From NCBI RefSeq assembly GCF_023498005.1, contig NZ_CP097289.1, forward strand, positions 4,402,001-4,466,000: a DNA stretch of 64,000 bases, given 5' to 3'. The translations under genes and the position numbers were made by a program. The DNA comes from Streptomyces durmitorensis (GTDB taxonomy: Bacteria > Actinomycetota > Actinomycetes > Streptomycetales > Streptomycetaceae). Of the stretch, positions 15,073 through 24,183 are shown in pieces. How positions within the stretch are numbered: the first letter of the stretch is position 1; each line of letters opens with the position of its first letter. The notes under the pieces were generated by a model, which did no database searches, had not been told where the DNA came from, and saw nothing but the letters and a program-made list of their open reading frames with translations.

Positions 15073-18000
15073 ATGGATCCCGCGGTCATAGGCGCCCGGC
15101 TCGCCTCGGGCGTCGTAGCCCCTCTGATCAAGAAACTGTTCGTACGGGAGGGACCGGGCGCGGGCCTGGTGGACAGGCCTGTGCGGCTGTCGGGTCTGGT
15201 GTCTTTCCGGGGCGAGAAGCGGACGCTGGACGAGAAGGACTTCCGCAAGCTCGTGGTCGAGCTGACGCGCCGCGCGGCACGTGAGGCCGGGGAGAGCCGG
15301 GAGGCCGGGGAGACCCACGAGGCCGGGGAGACCCGCGAGCCGCCGACGGGCAGCATCGAGACGGAAGCCGTCGCCGATGCCCTGGAGCGGACCCTGTACG
15401 CGCTGGCGGATCTGGACCTCAGCGACGTCGAAGCGGTACGCCTCGGCCAGGGACCACTGGCCACCAAGCTCTACGACCAGGCGGGCGGCTCCCGGCTCAC
15501 ACGGCCCCTCAGCCAGAACTCGGCGTCCCTCTATATCCGGCTCCTGGACAGCGCCTGCCTCCACATCCTGCACTTCCTCACGCAGCGCTCCACGTTCATC
15601 GCCCGCTCGCTGGTCGAGCAGAGCAGGCAGCTGGACGAGCTGATCACCCGCACCGACGTCCTCATCCAGCGCGTCGGCTCCCAGTCCGCACAGGACGCGG
15701 GTTTCGAGGGGCGCTACGAGGCGTACGTCGCGAAGAAGCACAGCCACCTGACGATCTACGGCATCGATCTCAACGAGTGCCGCGACTGGCCCCTGGACAC
15801 GGCCTATCTGAGCCTGCGGGCGTCCCGCAGCGCGGAACACCAGCAGGTCTCGGACGACGCCTTCGCGACGGGGAGCCACGAGGGGGCAATCGTGTCCGGC
15901 GGCCGCCGGGCACCTTCCCCCGTCGAGGGAGTGTTCGCGGGCACCGACCGCGTCCTGCTGCGCGGCGCCGCCGGTTCCGGCAAGACCACCCTGGTGCAGT
16001 GGCTCGCGGTCACCACCGCCCGCCAGGACCGGCTCACGGGCGACCTCGCCCACCTCATCGGACGCGTGCCCTACGTCCTGCCCCTGCGCACCCTCACGCG
16101 CGGCGGCGCCTCCTTGCCCACCCCCGCGGACTTTCTCGGGGCGGTAGGCAATCCGCTCGCCGGCGCCCAGCCCACCGGCTGGACGGACCGCGTCCTGTCC
16201 GCCGGCCGCGGCCTCCTGCTGATCGACGGCATCGACGAGGTCCCCGAGGAGGAACGCGAACGCACCCGGCGCTGGCTCTCCGACCTCCTCACCGCCTACC
16301 CGGGAAACCTGTGGCTGGTCACCTCGCGCCCCTCGGCCGTACGCGAGGACTGGCTCGGCGGGGAGGACTTCACCGACCTCACGCTCTCCCAGATGGGCCG
16401 CGAGAACATCGGCGTCTTCATCCGCCGCTGGCACGAGGCGGCCGGAGCCGACGCCGCACTGGGCGAGGCCCTCCTGAGCGCCGTACGTACCAAACAGGAC
16501 CTGGGCCGCCTCGCCACCAACCCCCTGATGTGCGCCCTCATGTGCGCGCTGCACCGCGAGCGCCGCGGCTTCCTGCCGCGCGGCAGGAAGGCCCTCTACG
16601 ACGCGGCGCTCTCCATGCTCCTGGAACGCCGTGACCGCGAACGCGACATGGCCGTGGAGCTGGACGAGGAGTCCCAGATCGAGCTCCTGCAGAAGCTCGC
16701 GTACTGGCTGATCCGCAACGGCCGCGCGGAGATGGACCACACGGACGCCGTGCACCAGCTGGAACGCCTGCTGCCGTCCATGCCGTACGTCGCCGAGCAG
16801 GGCCAGGCCGAGGACATCCTGCGCCATCTGCTCGTACGGTCGGGTCTCCTGCGCGAACCGGGCCCGGGAGCAGTGGACTTCGTGCACCGCACCTTCCAGG
16901 ACTACCTGGGCGCGCGTGCGGCGGTGGAGGAGCGCGACTTCGACCTGCTGCTGCGGCACGCGCACCTCGACCAGTGGGAGGACGTCGTACGCATGGCGGT
17001 CGCCCACGCCCGCCCGGACGAGCGGGTGAGGTTGCTGCGGGGCGTCATGAAACGCGGGGACAAGGAGCCCGAACACCGCGTACGGCTGCATCTGCTCGCC
17101 ATGGCCTGCCTGGAGCACGCGGCGAAGCTGGATCCCGAGGTGCGGGGGAAGGTGGAGCGGCGGGCGGGGGAGCTGATTCCGCCGCGGACCTACTCGGAAG
17201 CGCGCAAGCTGTCCGAACTCGGGCCCATCTTGTTGGAGTTACTACCGGGGCCCGAAGGCGTGCAGGACGGAACAGAGGCGGCCTTGGTGGTCAGCGCAGC
17301 AGCCCAGATGGGCGGGGACGCGGCACTCTCCTACTTGGTGAAGTACCGGCACCAAGAGGATCCCGCGGTCCGCTTCCAACTGGGTTCGCACTGGGACCGG
17401 TTCGACACGGAGACCTACGCCCAGCAGATCATCGGCCACCTGCACGGCGAGGCCGTCTCGACGATCACCGTCCGTTCCGCGGCCGAGCTCTCCGCACTGA
17501 GCCGCATGGGCGGCCACAGGGGCGTCGACCTCACGGGCGACTTCACGAGAAGCCAGATCATGGAAGCCCTCGACGAGGTCCGCCTCGAGCACCTCACCCT
17601 CACCGACAACGCCGTGATCGACGACCTGGAGTTCGTCGGCCGGTTCAGGAACCTGAAGCGCCTCAGCCTGAGGTCGTGCTCCGGCGTCTCTTCCCTCGCC
17701 CCGGTGACCGGGCTCCCCCTGAAAGAGCTGGTGCTCTTCAACCTTCCACTGCTGCAAGACCTCAGCCCGATAAGAGAGTTCGACCAGCTCACCATGGTCA
17801 GCGCGCGAGCCGAGTCAGAGTGCCCGGTCCTCGATCTCATACCGCGCGAGGCCCCGCTGGAGTGCGTCTTCCCGCCCCGGAACACCGTCGGTCTCACGGC
17901 CCTCAGGAACTTCCCGTCTCTCACCCAGCTCGGCCTGGAACTCGAAGTCCCGATCAACGAAGAGGACTGGCGGGCGATCGCGACCCTGACCCACCTGACC

Positions 18001-18306
18001 TACCTGAGCATGAGCCCGCATGAGCTGGCGAGCCTGGCCGCCACCGGAGTTCAGCTGCACGCGGTGAGCCAGGTCTCGATCATGGCTCGCGGCGCCGAGT
18101 GCGACCTGCGGCAGGTCGTCACGGCGTTCCCCTCGATGACCCATCTGCACCTGTACGAGCCGATGGCCCTCGAACTCACCCCGCTGCGTGGGCACTCCCG
18201 GCTGAAACGGGTGACGGTGGTGGAAGCTCTTGCCACCCCCGACCCCGCCCAACTGCCCGACTCCGTGCAGCTGACCGTCGACGGCCGCCCGGTCCCGCGC
18301 ACGTGA
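15073..18306 (+). CDS. NACHT-domain NTPase 1 with leucine-rich C-terminus (NLR-like)
   Basis: The 1077-residue protein has three parts. Residues 1-280 form a helical N-terminal region (PLIKKLFVREG near the start, then ACLHILHFLTQRS) resembling the helical N-domains of bacterial NACHT proteins. The NACHT NTPase has Walker A GAAGSGKTT near 298-306, Walker B LLLIDGIDE near 381-389, TSRP sensor and the winged-helix motif VDFVHRTFQDYLG near 602-615. After a HEAT-like linker, about residues 800-1077 carry degenerate leucine-rich repeats (LEHLTL, LKRLSL, LKELVL). No nuclease, TIR or membrane segment is visible. An upstream in-frame ATG at 15013 is possible, but paralogue alignment supports 15073. 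An 18-bp repeat is present near residue 70. Confidence 0.85.
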   Translation: MDPAVIGARLASGVVAPLIKKLFVREGPGAGLVDRPVRLSGLVSFRGEKRTLDEKDFRKLVVELTRRAAREAGESREAGETHEAGETREPPTGSIETEAVADALERTLYALADLDLSDVEAVRLGQGPLATKLYDQAGGSRLTRPLSQNSASLYIRLLDSACLHILHFLTQRSTFIARSLVEQSRQLDELITRTDVLIQRVGSQSAQDAGFEGRYEAYVAKKHSHLTIYGIDLNECRDWPLDTAYLSLRASRSAEHQQVSDDAFATGSHEGAIVSGGRRAPSPVEGVFAGTDRVLLRGAAGSGKTTLVQWLAVTTARQDRLTGDLAHLIGRVPYVLPLRTLTRGGASLPTPADFLGAVGNPLAGAQPTGWTDRVLSAGRGLLLIDGIDEVPEEERERTRRWLSDLLTAYPGNLWLVTSRPSAVREDWLGGEDFTDLTLSQMGRENIGVFIRRWHEAAGADAALGEALLSAVRTKQDLGRLATNPLMCALMCALHRERRGFLPRGRKALYDAALSMLLERRDRERDMAVELDEESQIELLQKLAYWLIRNGRAEMDHTDAVHQLERLLPSMPYVAEQGQAEDILRHLLVRSGLLREPGPGAVDFVHRTFQDYLGARAAVEERDFDLLLRHAHLDQWEDVVRMAVAHARPDERVRLLRGVMKRGDKEPEHRVRLHLLAMACLEHAAKLDPEVRGKVERRAGELIPPRTYSEARKLSELGPILLELLPGPEGVQDGTEAALVVSAAAQMGGDAALSYLVKYRHQEDPAVRFQLGSHWDRFDTETYAQQIIGHLHGEAVSTITVRSAAELSALSRMGGHRGVDLTGDFTRSQIMEALDEVRLEHLTLTDNAVIDDLEFVGRFRNLKRLSLRSCSGVSSLAPVTGLPLKELVLFNLPLLQDLSPIREFDQLTMVSARAESECPVLDLIPREAPLECVFPPRNTVGLTALRNFPSLTQLGLELEVPINEEDWRAIATLTHLTYLSMSPHELASLAATGVQLHAVSQVSIMARGAECDLRQVVTAFPSMTHLHLYEPMALELTPLRGHSRLKRVTVVEALATPDPAQLPDSVQLTVDGRPVPRT
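15280..15333 (+). repeat. 18-bp in-frame repeat in NACHT 1
   Basis: Three copies (15280-15297, 15298-15315, 15316-15333) encode REAGES, REAGET and HEAGET between helices of the N-terminal domain. The other three paralogues lack it. Confidence 0.85.
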
Positions 18307-18314
18307 CCACCCAT

Positions 18315-18327
18315 TACGCTCACGCCC
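18315..18327 (+). promoter_or_regulatory. -10-like element before the second NACHT gene
   Basis: TACGCT (18315-18320) is 7 nt before the ATG at 18328, preceded by GTGACC as in NACHT 1. No ribosome binding site is present. Confidence 0.45.
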
Positions 18328-21300
18328 ATGGATCCCACGGCCATAGGCTCCGTCACCCGACTCGCGTCGAGCGTCATCACCCCTCTGGTCAAGCGGCTGT
18401 TCGTACGTGAGGGACCCGGCGCGGACCTGGTGGAACACCCCGTGCGACTGTCGGGGCTCGTGTCCTTCCGGGGCGAGAAACGGAAGCTGACCGACAAGGA
18501 TCTGGCGAGGCTTGCGGCGGAACTGGTGCGCCAGGCCGTACGGACCTCCGGCGAGCGCGCCGTCCCCGCCGACGAGGAGCAGGCCGTCACCGACGCCCTG
18601 GCCCGCACCCTCCACTCCCTGGGCGACCTCACCCTCACGGACGCCCAGGCGGTCGAGCTCGGCCACAACGCCCTCGCCCTGCGCCTGCGCCGGGCGAGCG
18701 GCAACCCGGACCGTGACCTGTCGGCGGACGCCGCGTACTTCTACGACCGTCTGCTCGACACGACCTGCCTGCACATCCTGCATTTCTTCACGCAGCGGTC
18801 GGCCTTCGTGGCCAGGACGCTGGTGGAGCAGAGTCGTCGACAGTCCGAACTGATCGCCAAAATAGATGAGTTGATTGCCCGCAACCCCCTCCCCGGTGCG
18901 GAGGACGTGGCCTTCGAGCAGCGGTATCTCGCGTACGTCGAGAAGAAGCACGGGAAGCTGACGATCTTCGGGATCGATCTGGCGAACTCGCCGGGGCGGT
19001 GGCCGCTGGATGCGGCGTACATGTCGCTGGAGGCCACGGGGGGCTCCTGGCCGGTCCACATGCCCGCCAGGGAGGCGGCCCACGGCTTTTCGCTGGAGGG
19101 GGACGAGTTCGAGCGGTGGGTGAGCGAGGTGAAGCACATCGCCGCCGCCCCTCGCCCCGCCGATCAAGCCATGGCCACCCACGAACGCGTCCTCCTGCGG
19201 GGCGAGGCCGGTTCCGGCAAGACCACACTCGTCCAGTGGCTGGCGGTCAGCGCCGCGCGCTCCGCACCGGACGACGAGCGCATGACGTACCTCTACGACC
19301 GCATCCCCTTCGTGCTCCCCCTGCGCACCCTCACCCGCCACGGCGAGCGCCTCCCCGCCCCCAAGGACTTCCTCTCCGCGGTCGACTCCCCGCTGGCCGG
19401 CACGCAGCCCAGGGGCTGGGAGTCCCGCGTCCTCACGGCGGGGCGCGCCCTGGTCCTGGTGGACGGCATCGACGAGATCCCCGACACCGAGCGCTCCCGC
19501 ACCCGCACCTGGCTCAGCGACCTGATCGACGCCTACCCCGGCAACCGCTGGCTGGTCACGTCCCGCCCCTCGGCCGTACGCGAGGACTGGCTCACCGAGG
19601 AGGGCTTCGCCGAGCTCACGCTCTCCCCGATGAGCCCCACGGACGCGGCGGCCTTCATCAGCCGCTGGCACGTGGCCGCACGCACGGGTGCGGCGGACGA
19701 GGACGCCGCGCTCGTCTCGTACGAGAGTCAGCTCCTGGACGCGGTGCACGCGAAGCCCGACCTCGGGCTCCTGGCCACCAACCCCCTGATGTGCGGTCTG
19801 ATCTGCGCGCTGCACCGCGACCGCAGAGGTTTCCTCCCCCTCGGCCGCAAGGATCTCTACACGGCGGCCCTGTCCATGCTCCTGATCCGCCGCGACCGCG
19901 AGCGGCACATGGACGTACCCGACCTGCGGGAGGAGCCGCAGCTGCAGCTGCTCCAGCGCCTCGCCTACTGGCTGATCCGCAACGGCCGCCAGACGATGGA
20001 CCGTTCGCGAGCGGAGGCGATCGTCGCGGACGCGCTCCCCTCGGTCCCGGAGGCGGCCACGCTCGGCGACGCGAAGGAGGTCTTCGCGCACTTCCTCCAC
20101 CGCAGCGGCCTGCTCCGCGAACCGGCCCCGGGCACGGTCGACTTCATCCACCGCACGTTCCAGGACTTCCTGGGCGCGCGGGCGGCGGTCGACGAGGGCG
20201 ACTTCGGCGTGCTGGCGCGCCACGCGGCGGACGACCAGTGGGAGGACGTCATCCGCATGGCGGTGGCGCACGCCCGCCCTCGCGAACGCGCCGCATTCCT
20301 CGGCGAGTTGCTGGAGTTCGGGGACACACGCTCCGAGGATCGGGCACGGGTTCGAGTGCACCTGCTCGCGGCGGCCTGCCTGGAGCACGCGGCCGAGCTG
20401 GATCCCGCGGTGCGGGAGCAGGTGGAGCGACGTCTGGCCGAGGTGATTCCGCCCCGGAGCCCGGAGGCCGCCCGCGAGCTCGCGGCGGTCGGCCCCATGG
20501 TCCTCGACCTGCTGCCGGGCCCGAACGGCCTGGACGACGAGGCGGCCGGTCACGTCGCGATCACCGCGACGAGCATCCCGTCCGACGCCGCGATCCCCTT
20601 CCTCGCACGCTTCGCGCGCCACCCGGCGCTGTCCGTGCACAGCCAGCTCATGTGGGGATGGAGTCGCTACGACTGCCGCAGGTACGCGGAACAGGTGATC
20701 TCTCAACTCGACAACGGGGAGACCTACTTCACGATCCGCGGCGACGACCAGGTCATGGAGCTCGAACGACTGGGGATCCGCCCCAGGCTCCTGGACATCC
20801 GGGGCACCGTCTCCCCCGCAGCCGCTTCCCGCCTGCTCACGTCCTGCGCCCCCACGTTCCTCTCGCTCAGGGTGCCGCCTTCGCAGCTCACTCCCGAGGC
20901 GCTCCGGGCGCTGGGCGAACTGGATCAGCTGCGCCTCATGGAGATCATCGAGCCCTGGAGCCTGGACCTGTTCCCCGCCGAGGCCCCGCTGCGCACGCTG
21001 GCCCTCTCCGGATCCGCTCGCGTGGCGCGCGATCTGCACCGCATGGACAGATGGCCGGAGCTGGAGTGGGTCATCTTCGGCGACAAGGACGGTCCGCGCG
21101 CACCCGCTGTCTGGGAGGCCCTCGCACGACTCCCACGCCTCATCCGGCTGGACCTGACATCCGGCAACCTCGCCGCCGTGCCGGACGGACTTGCCCTGCC
21201 CGGCGTGACCGAGCTGTCCCTGCTGCACAAAGGCGGCGCCTGGACGGCGGCGGCATCCCGCGTCAGCGAAATCCTGCCGGGCCTCACGCACATGTCCGTG

Positions 21301-21453
21301 TACGGGCACACCGGCCAGGAGAGATTCACGGTCGCCCCCTTGGCGAGTCTCACCGCCTTGCGACACCTGGCGGTCTCCACCGCTCAGGTGTCAGACCTCG
21401 ACGCGCTCCCTTCGCACATCGAAGTGCGCGACATCCGCCCCTTGGCCGATTGA
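18328..21453 (+). CDS. NACHT-domain NTPase 2 with leucine-rich C-terminus (NLR-like)
   Basis: The 1041-residue paralogue starts 21 bp after NACHT 1. Its first 45 residues are almost the same as in NACHT 1 (PLVKRLFVREGPGADLV). Walker A GEAGSGKTT falls near residues 292-300 and Walker B LVLVDGIDE near 375-383; TSRP and FIHRTFQDFLGA follow. Residues about 840-1041 form a leucine-rich region (LSLRVPPSQLTPEALRALG, LRTLALSG, LIRLDLTSGNL). TACGCT sits 7 nt before the ATG, so it may have its own leaderless transcript despite the short gap. Sensor sequence differs strongly from NACHT 1 while the NTPase is conserved. Confidence 0.85.
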   Translation: MDPTAIGSVTRLASSVITPLVKRLFVREGPGADLVEHPVRLSGLVSFRGEKRKLTDKDLARLAAELVRQAVRTSGERAVPADEEQAVTDALARTLHSLGDLTLTDAQAVELGHNALALRLRRASGNPDRDLSADAAYFYDRLLDTTCLHILHFFTQRSAFVARTLVEQSRRQSELIAKIDELIARNPLPGAEDVAFEQRYLAYVEKKHGKLTIFGIDLANSPGRWPLDAAYMSLEATGGSWPVHMPAREAAHGFSLEGDEFERWVSEVKHIAAAPRPADQAMATHERVLLRGEAGSGKTTLVQWLAVSAARSAPDDERMTYLYDRIPFVLPLRTLTRHGERLPAPKDFLSAVDSPLAGTQPRGWESRVLTAGRALVLVDGIDEIPDTERSRTRTWLSDLIDAYPGNRWLVTSRPSAVREDWLTEEGFAELTLSPMSPTDAAAFISRWHVAARTGAADEDAALVSYESQLLDAVHAKPDLGLLATNPLMCGLICALHRDRRGFLPLGRKDLYTAALSMLLIRRDRERHMDVPDLREEPQLQLLQRLAYWLIRNGRQTMDRSRAEAIVADALPSVPEAATLGDAKEVFAHFLHRSGLLREPAPGTVDFIHRTFQDFLGARAAVDEGDFGVLARHAADDQWEDVIRMAVAHARPRERAAFLGELLEFGDTRSEDRARVRVHLLAAACLEHAAELDPAVREQVERRLAEVIPPRSPEAARELAAVGPMVLDLLPGPNGLDDEAAGHVAITATSIPSDAAIPFLARFARHPALSVHSQLMWGWSRYDCRRYAEQVISQLDNGETYFTIRGDDQVMELERLGIRPRLLDIRGTVSPAAASRLLTSCAPTFLSLRVPPSQLTPEALRALGELDQLRLMEIIEPWSLDLFPAEAPLRTLALSGSARVARDLHRMDRWPELEWVIFGDKDGPRAPAVWEALARLPRLIRLDLTSGNLAAVPDGLALPGVTELSLLHKGGAWTAAASRVSEILPGLTHMSVYGHTGQERFTVAPLASLTALRHLAVSTAQVSDLDALPSHIEVRDIRPLAD

Positions 21454-21487
21454 GCTGAAACCAGACCACCCACCACCCCCCTCCCCA

Positions 21488-21531
21488 AATAGGCCAACAC
21501 CTGCCCTATTGGACGCCTAGCGTCGGACGCT
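21488..21531. promoter_or_regulatory. Candidate operator upstream of the VOC gene
   Basis: AATAGG (21488-21493) is inverted against CCTATT (21505-21510), and AGCGTC-G-GACGCT (21519-21531) is a perfect short palindrome. Both lie 45-90 bp before the ATG. The binding protein is unknown. Confidence 0.4.
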
Positions 21532-21574
21532 CCCCGTTGTTCAACTGTCCGATGAAGGCCGCAAGGAGCGAACG

Positions 21575-22402
21575 ATGAGTCACCTCACCAACGCCCAGCC
21601 CGACGGCACCCCCACCTGGATCGACCTCCGCGTCGCCGAGTACGACCGCACCCTGGAGTTCTACGGCGCGCTCTTCGGCTGGGAGTACGCCGAGGAACCC
21701 ACGTCGGCCGGCGGGCGGCGCAACGCGACGTGCCTGCTGCACGGAAAGCCGGTCGCGGCCATCACTCAGGCCCCGGCCACCACAGGCTTCGGCTGGACCA
21801 TGTACATCGCCACCGCCGACTGCGACGGAACCGCGAAACGCATCGCCGATGCGGGCGGCACCCTGCTGGAGGAGCCGGTGGACGTCATGGCGGGCGGCAC
21901 CCTGCTGGAGGAGCCGGTGGACGACATGGCGGGCGGCGCCCGCGTGGCCGTCGCCGAGGACTCCGTGGGCGCCCGCTTCGGCCTCTGGCAGGCCCGCACG
22001 CGCATCGGCTGCGAGATCGTGAACGAACCGGGCTCGCTGGTCCGCAACGACCTGCTCACCCCGACCCCCGGCCCGGCCCGAGCGTTCTACTCGGCGGTCT
22101 TCGGCTACACCCTGGACCTCAACGACGTCATGCCGGAAGCGGACTTCACCTTCCTGCGCCGCCCCGACGGCCACGAGATCGGCGGAATCTTCGGTATCCC
22201 AAAGCCCTCCACCCCCACCCCCGCCTCAACCCCCACATCCGCCTGGGCCACCACCTTCGAGGTGGCCGACACAGACGCGGTGGCCCAACAAGCCACCGCA
22301 TCCGGCGGCACGTCCACCACCCCCGAGGACATCCCGTACGGCCGGATCGCCACGATCACCGACCCCAACGGCAACGAGTTCTCCGTCATCACAAGGCCCT
22401 GA
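21575..22402 (+). CDS. Tandem VOC (glyoxalase/bleomycin-resistance fold) protein
   Basis: The 275-residue protein has two VOC-like halves: TPTWIDLRVAEYDRTLEFYG opens the first and TPGPARAFYSAVFGYTL opens the second. Each half has the beta-alpha-beta pattern ending in DPNGNEF-like sequence. Proteins of this type are often called hydroxylase-like or glyoxalase family and have no assured reaction. AAGGAG precedes the ATG. A 39-bp exact-frame duplication (21851-21928) repeats 13 residues (GGTLLEEPVDVMA / GGTLLEEPVDDMA) in the first domain, probably lengthening a loop. It lies between the two NACHT pairs; a functional link is not shown. Confidence 0.82.
   Translation: MSHLTNAQPDGTPTWIDLRVAEYDRTLEFYGALFGWEYAEEPTSAGGRRNATCLLHGKPVAAITQAPATTGFGWTMYIATADCDGTAKRIADAGGTLLEEPVDVMAGGTLLEEPVDDMAGGARVAVAEDSVGARFGLWQARTRIGCEIVNEPGSLVRNDLLTPTPGPARAFYSAVFGYTLDLNDVMPEADFTFLRRPDGHEIGGIFGIPKPSTPTPASTPTSAWATTFEVADTDAVAQQATASGGTSTTPEDIPYGRIATITDPNGNEFSVITRP
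21851..21928 (+). repeat. 39-bp tandem duplication in the VOC gene
   Basis: Copies at 21851-21889 and 21890-21928 differ at one base (GTC versus GAC). Near identity suggests a recent event. Confidence 0.95.
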
Positions 22403-22439
22403 ACAACACCCTGAACAAGGCCCTGAACAAGGCCCTGAG
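22390..22439. repeat. 15-bp repeats after the VOC stop
   Basis: CCCTGAACAAGG-type units occur four times just after and across the VOC stop codon. Each unit carries a further TGA, so read-through would be stopped again. Confidence 0.75.
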
Positions 22440-22539
22440 CTGTACCGCAGCAGGTTCGGTGCGCGGCCCCAGCCACACTTTCGGGTGATGTGACACGAAC
22501 ACCCCGCCTGTAAAGGCCGCATCCGCGAGTCTCGGCCCC

Positions 22540-23649
22540 ATGCACAAGAACACCCAGGCCAATGCCGGGATCAAGCCCGAACCTGAGCCCGACCGCGAGC
22601 CCAAGGCCACCGTCCCCGCCCAGCCTCGCCCGAACACTCAGCCGCCCTGGTACGGCGACCTCCTGGGCGAGGTCAAAGAGACCATCGCAGGCGCACGCAT
22701 CCGCGCCCAACGGGCCGTGAACACCGAACTGGTGCGGATGTACTGGCAGATCGGGAAGCTGATCCTCGACCGCCAGGAGCAGGAGGGCTGGGGCACCAAG
22801 GTCGTGGCCCGACTGGCCATCGACCTCAGAACGGCCTTCCCGAGCCAGCGCGGCTTCTCCCGAAGCAACCTGATGTACATGCACAAGATGGCCCGAACGT
22901 GGCCAGACCCAATTGTCCAACAGCCTGTTGGACAATTGCCCTGGGGCCACGTCACCGTCCTCCTGGACAAGCTCGGTACCCGTCCCGAGCTGGACTTCTA
23001 CGCCACCGAAGCCGTCCGCAACGGATGGTCGCGCGCCATCCTGGAGCGCTTCATCCAGCAGGGGCTGCACCTCACGCAAGGCTCCGCCGCCAACAACTTC
23101 GCAGCGACCGTCCCCGAGGGATCCGACACCCTCAAGGAGCTGGCACGGGACCCCTACCGACTCGACTTCCTCGGGCTCGACAAGCACCACGCCGAGCGTG
23201 AGCTCGAAGAGGCCATCGTCGCCGGCATGATCCGGTTCCTCACCGAACTAGGCGTCGGATTCGCCTTCGTCGGCCGTCAGTACCCCGTCGTCATCGGCGG
23301 CGACGACTTCCGCATCGACCTGCTCTTCTATCACCTGAAACTGCACCGCTACTTCGTCTTCGAGCTCAAGACGAAGGACGTACGCCCCGAGCACATCGGC
23401 AAGCTCAACTTCTACGTCAGCGTGGTCGATCAGCTAGTGCGCGATCCACAGCGCGACGACGCGACGATCGGCTTCCTGATCGGAGCTCGTCACAACAAGG
23501 CGGCCGTGCAACTCGCTCTCGACGCCAGCAACAACCCGATGGCGGTGACGTCCTACTCGACACTCAACCCGGCAGACCGTGAACTTGTCCCCACCGAGGA
23601 TGACTTGTCCCGTGTGGTTCAGGACGCCATCGACAGCATCGAGTCCTGA
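22540..23649 (+). CDS. DUF1016/YhcG-type PD-(D/E)XK nuclease-domain protein
   Basis: The 369-residue protein has a Pro/Glu-rich leader of about 35 residues. The DUF1016 N-terminal helical, winged-helix-like domain follows (ARIRAQRAVNTELVRMYWQIGK, then LPWGHVTVLLDKL). The C-terminal PD-(D/E)XK nuclease-like domain has FRIDLLFYHLKLHRYFVFELKT (Asp, then Glu-X-Lys) followed by KLNFYVSVVDQLVRD. Members are often near restriction-modification and other defence genes; catalytic residues appear intact. The ATG lacks a strong ribosome binding site. Codons at 22910-22938 form a perfect palindrome with rare AT-rich codons. It sits between the NACHT pairs and is the one gene there with a nuclease fold. 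Confidence 0.88.
   Translation: MHKNTQANAGIKPEPEPDREPKATVPAQPRPNTQPPWYGDLLGEVKETIAGARIRAQRAVNTELVRMYWQIGKLILDRQEQEGWGTKVVARLAIDLRTAFPSQRGFSRSNLMYMHKMARTWPDPIVQQPVGQLPWGHVTVLLDKLGTRPELDFYATEAVRNGWSRAILERFIQQGLHLTQGSAANNFAATVPEGSDTLKELARDPYRLDFLGLDKHHAERELEEAIVAGMIRFLTELGVGFAFVGRQYPVVIGGDDFRIDLLFYHLKLHRYFVFELKTKDVRPEHIGKLNFYVSVVDQLVRDPQRDDATIGFLIGARHNKAAVQLALDASNNPMAVTSYSTLNPADRELVPTEDDLSRVVQDAIDSIES
22910..22938 (+). other. Perfect 13-bp inverted repeat inside the DUF1016 gene
   Basis: CAATTGTCCAACA (22910-22922) and TGTTGGACAATTG (22926-22938) flank a 3-nt loop. In frame it encodes PIVQQPVGQL, a family motif, but uses ATT, GTT, GGA and TTG, codons avoided by neighbouring genes. Confidence 0.9.
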
Positions 23650-23667
23650 GAGTCCTGAGAGTCCTTG
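23641..23667 (+). repeat. 9-bp repeat at the end of the DUF1016 gene
   Basis: GAGTCCTGA occurs twice, followed by GAGTCCTTG; the first copy contains the stop codon. Confidence 0.8.
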
Positions 23668-23748
23668 GATTCCTGAAGAGAGCCCCACCACCTGCATGGC
23701 CCAACGCGAGCCGGAATACCCCGCACCCGACAGCGGGTTGGGCCCAGC

Positions 23749-24183
23749 ATGACGACTGACACGCACTTCGACCCGCACGCCCTGCTCGCGCAGAGCAACC
23801 TCGGCGTACTGGCGACGATCAAGTCCGACGGCCGCCCCCAGCTCTCGCCCGTCATGCCGTCGTACGACCGCTCCGACAACGTGATCCGCGTATCGACGAC
23901 CGCGAAGACGGCAAAGATCGCGAACCTCCGCCGCGACTCCCGCGCCACGCTGGAGGTGACAAGCCCCGACGGCCGCGCCTGGGCCACCGCCGAGGGCACG
24001 GCCACGCTCATCGGCCCCGGAACCGACCCGCAGGGACCCGAGGTCCAGGCCCTGGTGGACTACTACCGCGCGGCCGCCGGCGAGCACCCGAACTGGGACG
24101 AGTACCGCCAGGTCATGGTGTCCGACCGCCGGGTGCTGATCACGATGACGGTCGACAACATCTACGGCACCAAGCTCAACTGA
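23749..24183 (+). CDS. PPOX-class (pyridoxamine oxidase-like) F420- or FMN-dependent oxidoreductase
   Basis: The 144-residue protein matches the small split-barrel oxidoreductases annotated as PPOX class, F420-dependent. It starts with LLAQSNLGVLATIKSDGRPQLSPV, then IRVSTTAKTAKIANLRRDSRATLEV, and ends with an arginine-containing segment (VSDRRVLITMTVDNIYGTKLN). Such proteins reduce or oxidise small substrates with F420 or flavin; the substrate is unknown. It begins 99 bp after the DUF1016 stop, with no strong ribosome binding site. The position between NACHT pairs is probably incidental. Confidence 0.85.
   Translation: MTTDTHFDPHALLAQSNLGVLATIKSDGRPQLSPVMPSYDRSDNVIRVSTTAKTAKIANLRRDSRATLEVTSPDGRAWATAEGTATLIGPGTDPQGPEVQALVDYYRAAAGEHPNWDEYRQVMVSDRRVLITMTVDNIYGTKLN

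Noticed and set aside
17815-21366. Very long open frame on the minus strand over NACHT 1 and 2
   Set aside because: It mirrors the plus-strand coding frame in high-GC DNA; composition is Arg/Gly/His/Glu-rich without any domain, while the plus strand carries clear NACHT motifs.
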